Below are positions 50,594 to 60,482 of a stretch of DNA of 64,000 nt, piece by piece. Position 1 is the first letter of the stretch. Every line of letters begins with the position of its first letter. This DNA comes from an uncultured Clostridia bacterium (GTDB taxonomy: Bacteria; Bacillota; Clostridia; Christensenellales; UBA1242), in the NCBI GenBank assembly GCA_934754355.1, contig CAKVID010000002.1:207932-271931 (forward strand), in the 5' to 3' direction. The notes under the pieces are model-generated. The model had not been told where the DNA came from. It did no database searches and saw nothing but the letters and a program-made list of their open reading frames with translations. Both the position numbers and the translations under genes were made by a program.

Positions 50594-53500
50594 TCATATA
50601 GACACAATAAATTGTAGATAACTTATCAAAAAATCAAGTATTTGCGACTTATCTATACCCACAAATTCAATAGTTGGCACAGATACAAAATTGAAATTAA
50701 CATATTCTGAATATTCTTTGAGTGTAAGCTCAATTATTTCTCTAGAGATACTATCTTTATCTGCAAATACTATTGAACTTTTCTCTTTGATGATGACCTT
50801 GCTTGCACCCAAAATACCACACATATTTTTGATAAATCCAATTTTGGCAAGATTAAGCAAATCTAATGGAAGTTCGCCGTACACGGCCTCTGTATTTTTG
50901 ATAAATTCAATATATTTATCTGTACTATTAATGCTAGAAATATCTTTATAAATCTTCATTCTAGCAATCGAGGACGAGATATAATCGTGAGAAAGATATG
51001 CAGAAATATTAGTTTCAACTCTTACATCAGACAGAGTTTGAACTTTCTCGTTATTAATCTCTTTGATACTATCGCTAAGCAATTGAACATACATATTGTA
51101 TCCAATCTTCTCTATATGTCCGCTCTGTTCTAGCCCAAGCAGTGTTCCCGCCCCTCTTATTTCCAAATCTCGCATTGCAATCTTAAAGCCACTACCCATT
51201 CCGCTAAATTCTTTGATGGCTTGCAATCTTTTGTACGCATTCTCTGTAAGTAATTTTCGATTATCAAAAGTAAAATATGCATAACTATTTTTGTCTGACC
51301 TACCAATTCTACCCTTTAATTGATACAATTGAGATAATCCAAGCATATCCGAATTAATAACTATTAGCGTATTAGCATTAGGCAAATCCACACCATTTTC
51401 TATAAGCGTAGTTGCTACCAATACTTGTGTACTACCTGAGTACAATTTGTATATTTCTTGTTCTAATTCTACAGCAGTCATTTGTCCATGAGCAACTGCT
51501 ACTCTAGCATTAGGCACAAGAGATGACACGAATGAAGCAAAATCATAAATGCTTTCTACCCTATTATAAATGATTAATACTTGTCCATTCCTTTCTAGTT
51601 CTAGATTAATTGCTTTGGTCATAAGTTCATTGCTATATTCTACTACTTGAACATCACTAGAAATACGCTCTACTGGCGGTGTCTCAATTACACTTATATC
51701 TCTTACGCCTATTAGCGATAGATTAAGAGTACGAGGAATAGGTGTTGCACTAAGAGTTAGAACATTTATTGATTTCTTCAAGTTCTTAATTTTCTCTTTG
51801 TCTGCCACACCAAATTTCTGTTCTTCATCTAGAATAAGTAATCCTAAATTTTTGTAAGTAATATCATTTGCAAGCAATTTATGTGTGCCTATAATCAGGT
51901 CAATTTTTCCATTATTTAAAGCCTCTTTAATTTTAGCGACTTCACTACTACTTTTTAGTCTATTAATAACTTCTATTTTTACTCCAAAATCACTCATTCT
52001 AGACTTGGCAGTTGCAAAATGTTGCTCGCTAAGAATTGTTGTAGGACAAAGAAATGCTACTTGTTTGCCCGCCATTATGGTCTTGAAAGCAATTCTAAGT
52101 GCCACTTCAGTCTTTCCAAATCCCACATCTCCGCACACAAGCCTATCCATAATTTTGCCATCTTCCATATCTTTCTTACAATCGTTAATTGCTTTCAATT
52201 GGTCAATAGTCTCTGTATGAGCAAAATTATTCTCAAATTGTTCTATTATCTCATCATCAGCAGGATATTTATAGCCTTTTAAATTCATTCTTTCTTTGTA
52301 TAGATTAACTAGGTCGAAAGCAATCTTTTTTACAACCGACTTAACCCTTGCCTTGGTTTTAGCAAATTCTACACCGCCAATTTTATTAAGTGTTGGTGCT
52401 TTATCCGAACCTAAATATTTGCTTATTTGGTCTAGATTTTCAACTGGGAGATACAATTTATCACTATTTTTATATTCTATAACAACATAATCTCTAAGCG
52501 AATTAGTAAGTTTGAGTGTTTGAACTCCCAAACATTTACCTATTCCATGGATATTATGAACTACATAATCATCTTTGGCTGGCAATTCGCCATCAAAGAA
52601 GTCAATCTTTATATTATCTACTTTCTTCTTTTGACCAAAAAGAGAAGTGTACGAAATTACTACTAATTTCTCATCGGGAAGTATTATATCCAGAGGATAT
52701 TTCTTTGTAAGCAAATTAACTGAATTTTTATTGCAAAGAGAGAATGTCTTTGATACAGTAAATGGAACTTGAATTTTATTCAAAATTTCAGTAAATTTAG
52801 GCAAATTTTCTTCACTGCCAATACTAATAATTACTGTATATTCTTGCTTGCTATAATTACTAACATCTAGACTTAAACTATCTAGATATTTCATGTAATT
52901 CATAGGTGGCAGAGTGCGGATTGAGAATACTTTTTTGGGACTAAAAAGTCTATTAGCATTGGTTATATAATGGAATGCCACACGGCTATGACTAGATAAT
53001 TCTAGAATTTGCTTAATATCAAGTTTGCTTTGCTCTGCTAGAATATTTAGAGGATAGGACATATCTTTAATTGAATTATTATAACTATTAATAGTTTCTA
53101 ATAATTTATCATAGATTGCCTTCGCTCCATCAAAAGCAATTACTCCATCTGGAACATAATCAAAGATAGATGAATAATTCTCTTTATTAAAAAGCATTAA
53201 TCTATAATCAGTATTTTTCAGTTTAATTAGTTCTTCATAAGTTTCATCAAATTTGAATTTATTTTCAGCATAGACATTATCTATTCTTTCTTTGGTGCAA
53301 AATATATACGAATTACAAGTAATATCTACACTCTCCAAATCATTAGATGTAAGCATGGTTACAGGATTAAATACTTTGATACTGCCGATATTATCAAAAT
53401 CAGCAAAAATTCTTACTGGCTTGAAATTAAGAGGATAAATATCTATAATATCCCCCCTAATAGAGTACTGATTAGGTTCAACTACCAAATCAACTCTAGA

Positions 53501-53932
53501 ATAATTCATGTCAATCAATTCTTTATTTAATTTAGTAAGATTAATCTCATCGCCAACTTTTAGAAGGATTGATTTTAATTTATCTGCTTTGGGAAATTTA
53601 GCCGACATAACTTCGGGAGTTATTATTAAAGTATTGATATCTCCGTTTACTATTTTATTAAGAATTGATAGATTTTTCTCGTATGCTTCAAATTCGCTAG
53701 AATTAGGCGTAATAACATTTGTTATATACTCACAAGTTCTACCTAACATTTCTAATTTATTTGCAACTTCTAGGATTTTATCTTCATTTTCTACTACAAA
53801 AAAAAGGAAAGCACTATCTTCAAGAAGTGCCAATTTTTCGCCTAAGTTTAACCCGAATACACTTATATCTTCGCCTTCACTTACTGCATTATTAAGAAGT
53901 CTAAAATTCCCGCTTACAAATTTCTCAAACAT
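50594..53932 (-). CDS. mfd: Transcription-repair coupling factor
   Basis: 1112 residues. Displaces RNA polymerase stalled at DNA lesions and recruits UvrA. Seen: an N-terminal UvrB-like part (about 1-330), the RNA-polymerase-interaction domain around VHNIHGIGKCLGV (about 470-540), and the RecG-like translocase with GDVGFGKTEVALR (about 617-629), LDEEQKFGV (about 717-725), GRIGRSDKNSYAY and the TRG-like AMRDLEIRGAGTLLG. It is full length apart from a slightly shorter N-terminus. pth lies two bases upstream. Confidence 0.97.
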   Translation of the reverse strand: MFEKFVSGNFRLLNNAVSEGEDISVFGLNLGEKLALLEDSAFLFFVVENEDKILEVANKLEMLGRTCEYITNVITPNSSEFEAYEKNLSILNKIVNGDINTLIITPEVMSAKFPKADKLKSILLKVGDEINLTKLNKELIDMNYSRVDLVVEPNQYSIRGDIIDIYPLNFKPVRIFADFDNIGSIKVFNPVTMLTSNDLESVDITCNSYIFCTKERIDNVYAENKFKFDETYEELIKLKNTDYRLMLFNKENYSSIFDYVPDGVIAFDGAKAIYDKLLETINSYNNSIKDMSYPLNILAEQSKLDIKQILELSSHSRVAFHYITNANRLFSPKKVFSIRTLPPMNYMKYLDSLSLDVSNYSKQEYTVIISIGSEENLPKFTEILNKIQVPFTVSKTFSLCNKNSVNLLTKKYPLDIILPDEKLVVISYTSLFGQKKKVDNIKIDFFDGELPAKDDYVVHNIHGIGKCLGVQTLKLTNSLRDYVVIEYKNSDKLYLPVENLDQISKYLGSDKAPTLNKIGGVEFAKTKARVKSVVKKIAFDLVNLYKERMNLKGYKYPADDEIIEQFENNFAHTETIDQLKAINDCKKDMEDGKIMDRLVCGDVGFGKTEVALRIAFKTIMAGKQVAFLCPTTILSEQHFATAKSRMSDFGVKIEVINRLKSSSEVAKIKEALNNGKIDLIIGTHKLLANDITYKNLGLLILDEEQKFGVADKEKIKNLKKSINVLTLSATPIPRTLNLSLIGVRDISVIETPPVERISSDVQVVEYSNELMTKAINLELERNGQVLIIYNRVESIYDFASFVSSLVPNARVAVAHGQMTAVELEQEIYKLYSGSTQVLVATTLIENGVDLPNANTLIVINSDMLGLSQLYQLKGRIGRSDKNSYAYFTFDNRKLLTENAYKRLQAIKEFSGMGSGFKIAMRDLEIRGAGTLLGLEQSGHIEKIGYNMYVQLLSDSIKEINNEKVQTLSDVRVETNISAYLSHDYISSSIARMKIYKDISSINSTDKYIEFIKNTEAVYGELPLDLLNLAKIGFIKNMCGILGASKVIIKEKSSIVFADKDSISREIIELTLKEYSEYVNFNFVSVPTIEFVGIDKSQILDFLISYLQFIVSI

Positions 53933-53934
53933 CT

Positions 53935-54492
53935 TTAGATTATATTTACATCTATTCCTTCTACTTTCTTATTCTTGATAAAATATTCTATAATTCTATC
54001 TGTTTTGTCTAATTTATCTTCTAGAATTTTCATTCTATCATTTCCAATTCCGCCAAGCACATAGTTGGCAAGGTCTTGATTTTCGTGAGGTCTGCCAGCG
54101 CCTACTCTAAGTCTAGCAAAGTCCTGACCAATTTTCTGAACGATATCTCTAAGACCATTGTGAGTACCCGCACTACCTTTGGATCTAACTCTAATATTTC
54201 CAAAATCCAAATCAATATCGTCAACTATTACTAGTAGATTGCTATGGTCTAACTTGAGTGTATTTACACAAGCCTCTACACTTTTGCCACTAGCATTCAT
54301 AAATGTTTCGGGCTTAATAAGCGTAACTTTTTCGCCATCTATCACGCCTTCGGCAACTTTGCCGAAGTATTTTGTTTTAGAAAAATTTAGCCCATGCGTC
54401 TTTGCAAAATGGTCTATTGTAATATACCCTAAATTGTGTATAGTTTTCTCGTAATTTTTGCCCGGATTACCTAATCCCACTATTACTATCAT
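53935..54492 (-). CDS. pth: Peptidyl-tRNA hydrolase
   Basis: 185 residues. Frees stalled peptidyl-tRNA. Seen: GLGNPGKNYEKTIHNLGY (about 6-23, with N and catalytic His), KPETFMNASGKSV (about 66-78), VDDIDLDFG with the catalytic Asp (about 91-99), and GSAGTHNGLRDI (about 108-119). pth-mfd is the conserved Firmicute order. Its start overlaps the GlmU-like gene by 26 bases. Confidence 0.96.
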   Translation of the reverse strand: MIVIVGLGNPGKNYEKTIHNLGYITIDHFAKTHGLNFSKTKYFGKVAEGVIDGEKVTLIKPETFMNASGKSVEACVNTLKLDHSNLLVIVDDIDLDFGNIRVRSKGSAGTHNGLRDIVQKIGQDFARLRVGAGRPHENQDLANYVLGGIGNDRMKILEDKLDKTDRIIEYFIKNKKVEGIDVNII

Positions 54493-55360
54493 TATTTTCT
54501 CCTAAGTTGGAATGCCCAGCAATCACACTACTTGGCATTACATTATAATTATTAATAAAACAATTATTTTCTATAACTGAATTTTTGCCTATTAAACTAT
54601 TTTTAATCTCGCTAAATGAGCCGATGAATACATCTTCACTAATTACACTATCTGTAACTACACTATGTGAAATAACCGAATTTTTGCAAATTTTGCTATT
54701 CTCAATAGTATTATTTTCTTTCAAGATTACATCTTTATCTATTACAACTTTGCCCTTAAGAGTATTATGTGGCATAATTTTAACACCGCTCTCAATATCT
54801 ACAAAAGGTTCTATGTATGTATTATTAGGGCTAATAATTTCCACACCATTATTAATATGAAAATTATTTATTCTCTCACTCAAAACTTTGAATGCATAAG
54901 TAAATTGCGATTTATTCTCTACAATATAGAATTCGTCCATATTAGAACTAAATACACTATCTACATTCCAATTATTATTATTCTGTAGATATTCATTCTT
55001 TACTGCATATCCCTTATGCAATTTACATAGATTGATATCTTTAATCTCAGAGTATTCCATTATGCTCTCTAGTGTACTGTGATTTATAAGTGGAGTACTA
55101 GAGAATAAAATAATTGAATAATCGTATTTATAATCTATATGTTTTTTTGCAAATTCTAGCACATTCTCAGATTTATCATAATCAACACTCTCGCAATAAA
55201 TATCGCCACAAGCAAATTTGACCCATTCAGTAAGCGTTAGCCCCAAAATTTTATTATTAAATGAATTCTTGGTGCCTTTGGTATTTAGTATTAAACACAT
55301 AAAACTTTTACTTTTCTTCAGTCCGTCTAGTTTTATATTTAATTTAGTTTTAGTTTCCAT
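54467..55360 (-). CDS. Degenerate GlmU-like protein with left-handed beta-helix
   Basis: 297 residues. The C-terminal half (about 175-290) is a left-handed parallel beta-helix (TYIEPFVDIESGVKI...VVIDKDVILKENNTI), closely like GlmU. The N-terminal half keeps the outline of a nucleotidyltransferase (PLINHSTLESIMEY) but lacks the GxGTRM pyrophosphorylase loop and the metal-binding region. The gene stands before pth, where glmU lies in Bacillus. Loss of uridyltransferase activity is likely; the remaining role is unknown. Confidence 0.68.
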   Translation of the reverse strand: METKTKLNIKLDGLKKSKSFMCLILNTKGTKNSFNNKILGLTLTEWVKFACGDIYCESVDYDKSENVLEFAKKHIDYKYDYSIILFSSTPLINHSTLESIMEYSEIKDINLCKLHKGYAVKNEYLQNNNNWNVDSVFSSNMDEFYIVENKSQFTYAFKVLSERINNFHINNGVEIISPNNTYIEPFVDIESGVKIMPHNTLKGKVVIDKDVILKENNTIENSKICKNSVISHSVVTDSVISEDVFIGSFSEIKNSLIGKNSVIENNCFINNYNVMPSSVIAGHSNLGENNDSNSGIR

Positions 55361-55364
55361 TTAA

Positions 55365-55802
55365 TCACCTTAATTTTTTAAAAAACTCACTCAAAATCTT
55401 TGAGCATTCTTCTTCTAGTACCCCACCAATAATTTCACATTTATGATTAAAATTATAAAGACCCGCAAATTGTATTGTTCCAAATCTATTATCAAACGCA
55501 CCAAAGACAATTTTGCTAATCCTAGCACTTAAAATAGCACCCATACACATAAGACAAGGTTCTTTGGTGGTGTAAATTACAGCACCGTCAAGTCTATCAT
55601 TGCCAATTTTTTCATTAGCACTATTTATACACAGTATTTCGGCATGGTCACAGGTATGTTTATTTTTTTCTTTTTGATTATGGTTTATTGCCAAAATTTC
55701 GCCATTTTGAACTATGACTGCACCAACTGGCACATCTCCACTCTGACTGCACTTCTCTGCTTCTTCTAGCGCTAAGCGCATATAATAACTATCATCTTCC
55801 AT
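55365..55802 (-). CDS. tadA: tRNA-specific adenosine deaminase
   Basis: 145 residues. Deaminates A34 to inosine in tRNA-Arg(ACG), a tRNA that is also in this window. Seen: the zinc and proton-shuttle motif HAEI (about 52-55) and PCLMCMGAI (about 82-90), then the family-typical FGAFDNRFG. Start ATG beside GGAAGATG; it follows rlmH by ten bases and is probably co-transcribed. Confidence 0.93.
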   Translation of the reverse strand: MEDDSYYMRLALEEAEKCSQSGDVPVGAVIVQNGEILAINHNQKEKNKHTCDHAEILCINSANEKIGNDRLDGAVIYTTKEPCLMCMGAILSARISKIVFGAFDNRFGTIQFAGLYNFNHKCEIIGGVLEEECSKILSEFFKKLR

Positions 55803-55812
55803 GAATTTTTCC

Positions 55813-56283
55813 TTACTTATGATACATTATATTATTTGTAATAGTGCAAGCCCTATAAATTTGTTCAAGCAACATTATTCTAAATAATTGATGTGGGAAA
55901 GTCATTGGTGAGAAACTCAAATTCAAATTTGCCTTACTTTTGATATCTTCGCTTATTCCATAACTACTGCCAATAACGAATGTAATTGTATCGTAATTAA
56001 GGCTAATGCTTTCAAGTTTTTTTGCAAATTTAACACTATCTAATTCACTGCCATTAATATCCATTACAATTACAAAGCCACTTAGATGATTACTAATCTT
56101 AATTCCTTCTTTGACTAAGCATTTGGATATATCTGCTGATGAATAATTTTTAGGCAATTTTTCTTCGGGTAATTCAATTAGATTAACACTATGAAATCTA
56201 GTTAATCTTTTCATATATTCTTTTTCGCAATCAAGCAAATATTTCTCTTTCAAATTGCCTACGGCTACAATATTAATTTTCAT
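55813..56283 (-). CDS. rlmH: 23S rRNA (pseudouridine1915-N3)-methyltransferase
   Basis: 156 residues from the ATG at 56283, which overlaps the stop of the CPBP gene (ATGA); a longer frame to 56343 reads into that gene and is unlikely. SPOUT methyltransferase: KINIVAVGNLKEKYL start, FVIGSSYGIS (about 101-110, SAM knot) and the conserved SFSPMTFPHQLFRIMLLEQIYRA with terminal YHK (shown in parts). In Bacillus rlmH lies near walJ-htrC, as here. Confidence 0.95.
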   Translation of the reverse strand: MKINIVAVGNLKEKYLLDCEKEYMKRLTRFHSVNLIELPEEKLPKNYSSADISKCLVKEGIKISNHLSGFVIVMDINGSELDSVKFAKKLESISLNYDTITFVIGSSYGISEDIKSKANLNLSFSPMTFPHQLFRIMLLEQIYRACTITNNIMYHK

Positions 56284-57410
56284 AATAGCCCCCAAATATA
56301 AGTAAATAGAGTAACAAGTGCGCCAAGTATAATTGATGTCCACAAGAATAATTTGTCGGTAGGCTTAGTTTTGTATCTATATTTCTCTTTTGGCAGTACT
56401 ATATCTATTGGGTTATCCATCTTTTGGTAAGAAAGATTAAGCAAAGTATTATTCTCTAGTAAGTCTTTGATTTCATTTTCTTTATCTATTACTATATGGG
56501 TATCATTATCTAGATTTGGAGAGTAATATACTTTACTAATTGCTTTATGAACTTTTCGCAACATTGATTGTTTGTACAGAAGCCAAATAAACAAACATAG
56601 TAGGGCTACAACTACTATCATAAATATAGCAGTACCAATAAATACCCATACTCCACTACTGCTAGATAGTGCTTTCTGTAATTTATTTAGGATATCGCCA
56701 AATGCCCAACCTCTTGCTTCGGCAAATTCTAAATATACACTTATAAAGTTATTCATAAAGTGAATAATCATTGCTGGATAAATATTTTTGGAAACAACAG
56801 CCACAAATCCAAGAATTAGGCCTATTACAAAAGCATAAGCAACTTGTCCAACATTAAAATGTAGCAAGCCAAATAGAAGTGAAGATATAACTATCGCTTT
56901 TTTAAATCCCATGTGTTTGATACCTTGCAAGACAATTCCTCTATGCAAGAATTCTTCACAAAAAGCAGGAAGTACGGCAGTTATAAATATTTGTAGAAAG
57001 AAATTACCAATTGAATAATCTGCCGAAATAGCAGAATAACTAGGATATCTATATCCAGTAAATGTAAGAATTCCACTAAATAATGATGACACTGCGACAT
57101 TAATAAAGAAGCAAAGCAATCCTAACATTACACTAATTAAAATTGTTTGAATATTAATTTTCTCAAAGTTGCAAGATTTGAATACTTGTTTTGGTTTAAC
57201 CTCCAAGAATACACAAGTAAGAAATAATGGAAGCAAGAATAATGTGAGTATTTGTACGGCCAAAGTAAAACTTAAATCTCCTAATTTACCACTAATGCCA
57301 CCACCTGCAGATATTATTCTTAAAATGCAAAAAACAGCCATAGATATATAATATATGGCGAATGTTTTAAATATTGATTTATGCTTTTCTTCTACTGTAT
57401 AAAATTTCAT
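56280..57410 (-). CDS. CPBP-family intramembrane protease
   Basis: 376 residues. About eight membrane helices in the first 280 residues with the CPBP motif PAFCEEFLHRGIVLQG (about 146-161: EExxxR) and FGLLHFNVGQ plus MIIHFMNN histidines, the Abi/Rce1-type active site. The soluble tail (about 285-345) is charged and a last helix follows. It is paired with a second CPBP gene two bases upstream. Substrate unknown. Confidence 0.88.
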   Translation of the reverse strand: MKFYTVEEKHKSIFKTFAIYYISMAVFCILRIISAGGGISGKLGDLSFTLAVQILTLFLLPLFLTCVFLEVKPKQVFKSCNFEKINIQTILISVMLGLLCFFINVAVSSLFSGILTFTGYRYPSYSAISADYSIGNFFLQIFITAVLPAFCEEFLHRGIVLQGIKHMGFKKAIVISSLLFGLLHFNVGQVAYAFVIGLILGFVAVVSKNIYPAMIIHFMNNFISVYLEFAEARGWAFGDILNKLQKALSSSSGVWVFIGTAIFMIVVVALLCLFIWLLYKQSMLRKVHKAISKVYYSPNLDNDTHIVIDKENEIKDLLENNTLLNLSYQKMDNPIDIVLPKEKYRYKTKPTDKLFLWTSIILGALVTLFTYIWGLL

Positions 57411-57412
57411 AT

Positions 57413-58483
57413 TTATGCTATAAACCCACTAATTGTATTAATTAACCAAATAATCCCAACTAACACAAAACTACTTAGAATAAATATTTTCTCTGGATAA
57501 GTTGAATTAGACCACAAATCTTTTAATTTCAATTTGTCTGGTTCATTTAAAATAACTGGTTTAATTGTTCTAACTTTCTTTTTTGCCTTAGGGTCATATC
57601 TAAAGAAATTTTTATTTCTAAGATATTTAAGTACCCAGAAAAGAATAGCAACTAGCACTACTCCAAGCAAGAAAAGTAGGAATGGGAATATTTGTGAAAA
57701 TACATTATAATATACTGCATTCTTGCCAGATAAATAACCTACAATTTCAAAAGTACTGAATAGTAGTACAAATAAGTTATTTAAAAAATGCAGAATAATG
57801 GAATAAATAATAGAACCACCAACACAAACTAAGAAACTCAACATTATTCCAACTAATGCTTGATAAACAGTTTGTTGAAGAGAACCATGCATCAAAACAA
57901 ACATGATAGTTGTAAGCGTAATTGTTGCAACACCATTAAGTTTAGTAGACAAACTCTTCTGTATAATTCCTCTGAAGATTAATTCTTCGGCAATTGCCGG
58001 AAGTAATGCATATATCAAAATTCCAAGCAAAAAATAACTTCCACTTGTCTTCATTTTCTCGTATAACGGAATGGTATTATCTGCCGTATATCCCAATCCA
58101 CCGAACCAATACTCAATCAAATTCATAAATGGTGTGAATAGAAAGATACATATTACTGCTAGTACCATAGAAATAGAAATAGGAAGTAAACTGACTTTTT
58201 GTCCATCAGACAAAGCATCTTTGACACTTAACTTTTTGACACTAGTATAAATAAAGAAATACACAATAAACACAACGGGGTTAATTATATACTTAATAAT
58301 TGTAACCGTATCACTACTCGCCACTGCATCAAATGACTGCTTAGTAGAAGATGCAATTATTGCAATAATTATTTCTAATACAATTGCAACTCCAACCATA
58401 GCAATTATAAGAAAGAAAAAACATTTGAAAGCATCTAGCAAAGTGTATTCATTTTTTTGATTTATATTTGTTTCGTTTTTCAT
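57413..58483 (-). CDS. CPBP-family intramembrane protease
   Basis: 356 residues from the ATG at 58483 (AGGA seven bases upstream; the TTG six codons earlier is less likely). Multi-span, with AIAEELIFRGIIQKS (about 158-172), FVLMHGSLQQ and LHFLNN, so the active-site residues are kept. Similar in layout to the next gene, including the charged tail and a terminal helix, so the pair arose by duplication. Substrate unknown. Confidence 0.88.
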   Translation of the reverse strand: MKNETNINQKNEYTLLDAFKCFFFLIIAMVGVAIVLEIIIAIIASSTKQSFDAVASSDTVTIIKYIINPVVFIVYFFIYTSVKKLSVKDALSDGQKVSLLPISISMVLAVICIFLFTPFMNLIEYWFGGLGYTADNTIPLYEKMKTSGSYFLLGILIYALLPAIAEELIFRGIIQKSLSTKLNGVATITLTTIMFVLMHGSLQQTVYQALVGIMLSFLVCVGGSIIYSIILHFLNNLFVLLFSTFEIVGYLSGKNAVYYNVFSQIFPFLLFLLGVVLVAILFWVLKYLRNKNFFRYDPKAKKKVRTIKPVILNEPDKLKLKDLWSNSTYPEKIFILSSFVLVGIIWLINTISGFIA

Positions 58484-58645
58484 AAATATTCCTACTTGCA
58501 AATAAGATTAAGTAACTAACACCTTACATTATAGATAGTACTAACTCTACACATCTACACTGCTTAGCACACTTATACATAGATATAATACTATATATTA
58601 TAAATTTAATCAAGTTTTTAGGCAAAATTTATATTCCAAAAAAAT

Positions 58646-58676
58646 AAAAAAGCGACATAAAATTATGCCACTTTTT
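58646..58676 (-). terminator. Terminator after htrA
   Basis: On the minus strand AAAAAGTGGCATAA pairs with TTATGTCGCTTTTT (G-T pairs included), followed by T, immediately after the htrA stop. It separates htrA from the CPBP genes. Confidence 0.75.
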
Positions 58677-58680
58677 CACT

Positions 58681-59673
58681 TTATTTTAGTTTGGTTTTTA
58701 TAGAATTTGTTTTGCCATCTTTTATAAATTCTATAACCACTATATCATTTGCATTGCATTTATATAATTCATCTTTGAGGTCAAGAGTATTTACAATATT
58801 TCTATTATTGATTTTTGTAATAACGCAACCACTATTCAACCCAACATTTTTAAGAGGACTATTTGAAGAGACATCTAATACATAAAATCCATTTTCAAAA
58901 TTTGTTTTTCCATGAAAATTTGCAATTTCATTATCAAAACCATAAACACCTAAGTGAGGAATTTCATAATTCACTTTAGTTACAAAGTTATTAAGTAAAG
59001 ATTTGAAACTTTTGGACGGAATGGCAAATCCTATACCTTCACCCGAACTAATTTTAAGAGTATTAATTCCAATAACTTCTCCCTTAGAATTAATAAGTGG
59101 TCCACCACTGTTTCCGGGATTTAGACTGGCATCATGCTGAATTAAATTTTGCATATATCCTTCGCCATTTGTATTATTAACTTTTAAAGTTCTATTCAAC
59201 GCACTAACTATTCCCTTTGTAAATGAATGCACCAAAGTAAGGCTAAGCGGAGTACCTACCGCAAGAACATCTTGTCCTACACTTAGTTCATCACTATCGC
59301 CAAGATTTAGATAAGGAATATTTTTTTTGCTTTTTAAAATTGCAAGGTCTAGAACAGTATCTTCATACACAATATCTGCAGTAGTTTGAGACTTATCAGA
59401 TAAATAAAGTGTAATTTTATCGCAATCATTTACAACATGAGAATTTGTCAATATATATCCATTTTCTGACACACAGACACCACTTCCTACCGATGAAGTG
59501 GCACTTTTCTCTCCACTAATACCCACAATAGCAGGAGATACAACTTTGGCAACTTCATTTATAGACGACGGATTGTCTATTGCAATTTCCTTGCCAACTG
59601 CCATATTGTAATTAGAACAACCCACACACAAAATACTAGAAATTATCAAGCACACGCAACATAATCTTTTCAT
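58681..59673 (-). CDS. htrA: HtrA/DegP-type serine protease
   Basis: 330 residues from the ATG at 59673 with AGGTGG upstream. Lipoprotein-like signal (CVGCS). Trypsin fold with the catalytic triad in LTNSHVV (about 76-82), DTVLDLAIL (about 104-112) and NPGNSGGPL (about 186-194), then one PDZ domain (about 250-330). Secreted protein quality control. It lies 28 bases after walJ, in the same transcript, as in Bacillus. Confidence 0.93.
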   Translation of the reverse strand: MKRLCCVCLIISSILCVGCSNYNMAVGKEIAIDNPSSINEVAKVVSPAIVGISGEKSATSSVGSGVCVSENGYILTNSHVVNDCDKITLYLSDKSQTTADIVYEDTVLDLAILKSKKNIPYLNLGDSDELSVGQDVLAVGTPLSLTLVHSFTKGIVSALNRTLKVNNTNGEGYMQNLIQHDASLNPGNSGGPLINSKGEVIGINTLKISSGEGIGFAIPSKSFKSLLNNFVTKVNYEIPHLGVYGFDNEIANFHGKTNFENGFYVLDVSSNSPLKNVGLNSGCVITKINNRNIVNTLDLKDELYKCNANDIVVIEFIKDGKTNSIKTKLK

Positions 59674-59701
59674 AAAAAACACCACCTATAATAATAGATG
59701 G

Positions 59702-60481
59702 CTATTTAATAACAAATATTGGACCTACGCCTTGAGGTTTTGCAATATCCATTTTTATATTTACTTGAGGCTCAATCCCCACACTTTTTAAGTAATTACA
59801 AATAGTATTGTAACAAACTTCGGGCGTATTATTTTCCTCACTAAGATGAGCAAATAACACTTGCTTAACATTATGCTGAGCAAGTTCAGCAACAACCTTA
59901 GCAGAACTTACATTACTTAGGTGTCCTTTCTTACTAAGTATTCTAGATTTTAGCACAGCAGGATACGACCCAGTAGTCAACATCTTCTCGTCATGGTTTG
60001 CCTCAAGTATAACCAATCTACTATCGAATAATTTTTCAACAACAGCATTAGTAGTATACCCCAAATCGGTAACAATACTTACTTTATTTGAATTTTCATA
60101 AATATTATACCCCACACAAAAAACATCATGACTAACCTCGAATGGGACAATATCAAAAGAGCCCAATCTGAATGGAGCATCAAATCTAACAAAAGAAGCA
60201 AGTCTAAGTTTAGTTTTTTTCATTATTCCATCTACAGAATTATAATGACAATAAATTGGTTTGTTTAATGTGTTTGAAAAAGTTTGTAACCCTTTAATAT
60301 GGTCACTATGTTCATGAGACACAATCGCTCCTATTACATTATTAATATCTAAATGCAGAAGTTCCAATTTACTTGCAAATTCTTTGAATGTAATACCCAT
60401 ATCTACTACAAGTATTTCATTATCATTATATACAATTGTGCAATTTCCCTTGGAAGAACTAGCAAGAGAACAAACTTTCAT
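59702..60481 (-). CDS. walJ: WalJ-like metallo-beta-lactamase-fold hydrolase
   Basis: 259 residues. Seen: LASSSKGNC at the start, the metal motif SHEHSDHIKG (about 54-63), and later SHDVFCVGY, VTDLGYTT and LEANHDEKML with the remaining ligands. This is the YycJ/WalJ group, genes of which stand between walK and htrC in Bacillus. No WalK/WalR gene is in this window. One base separates it from the DJ-1 gene. Confidence 0.92.
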   Translation of the reverse strand: MKVCSLASSSKGNCTIVYNDNEILVVDMGITFKEFASKLELLHLDINNVIGAIVSHEHSDHIKGLQTFSNTLNKPIYCHYNSVDGIMKKTKLRLASFVRFDAPFRLGSFDIVPFEVSHDVFCVGYNIYENSNKVSIVTDLGYTTNAVVEKLFDSRLVILEANHDEKMLTTGSYPAVLKSRILSKKGHLSNVSSAKVVAELAQHNVKQVLFAHLSEENNTPEVCYNTICNYLKSVGIEPQVNIKMDIAKPQGVGPIFVIK

Positions 60482-60482
60482 C

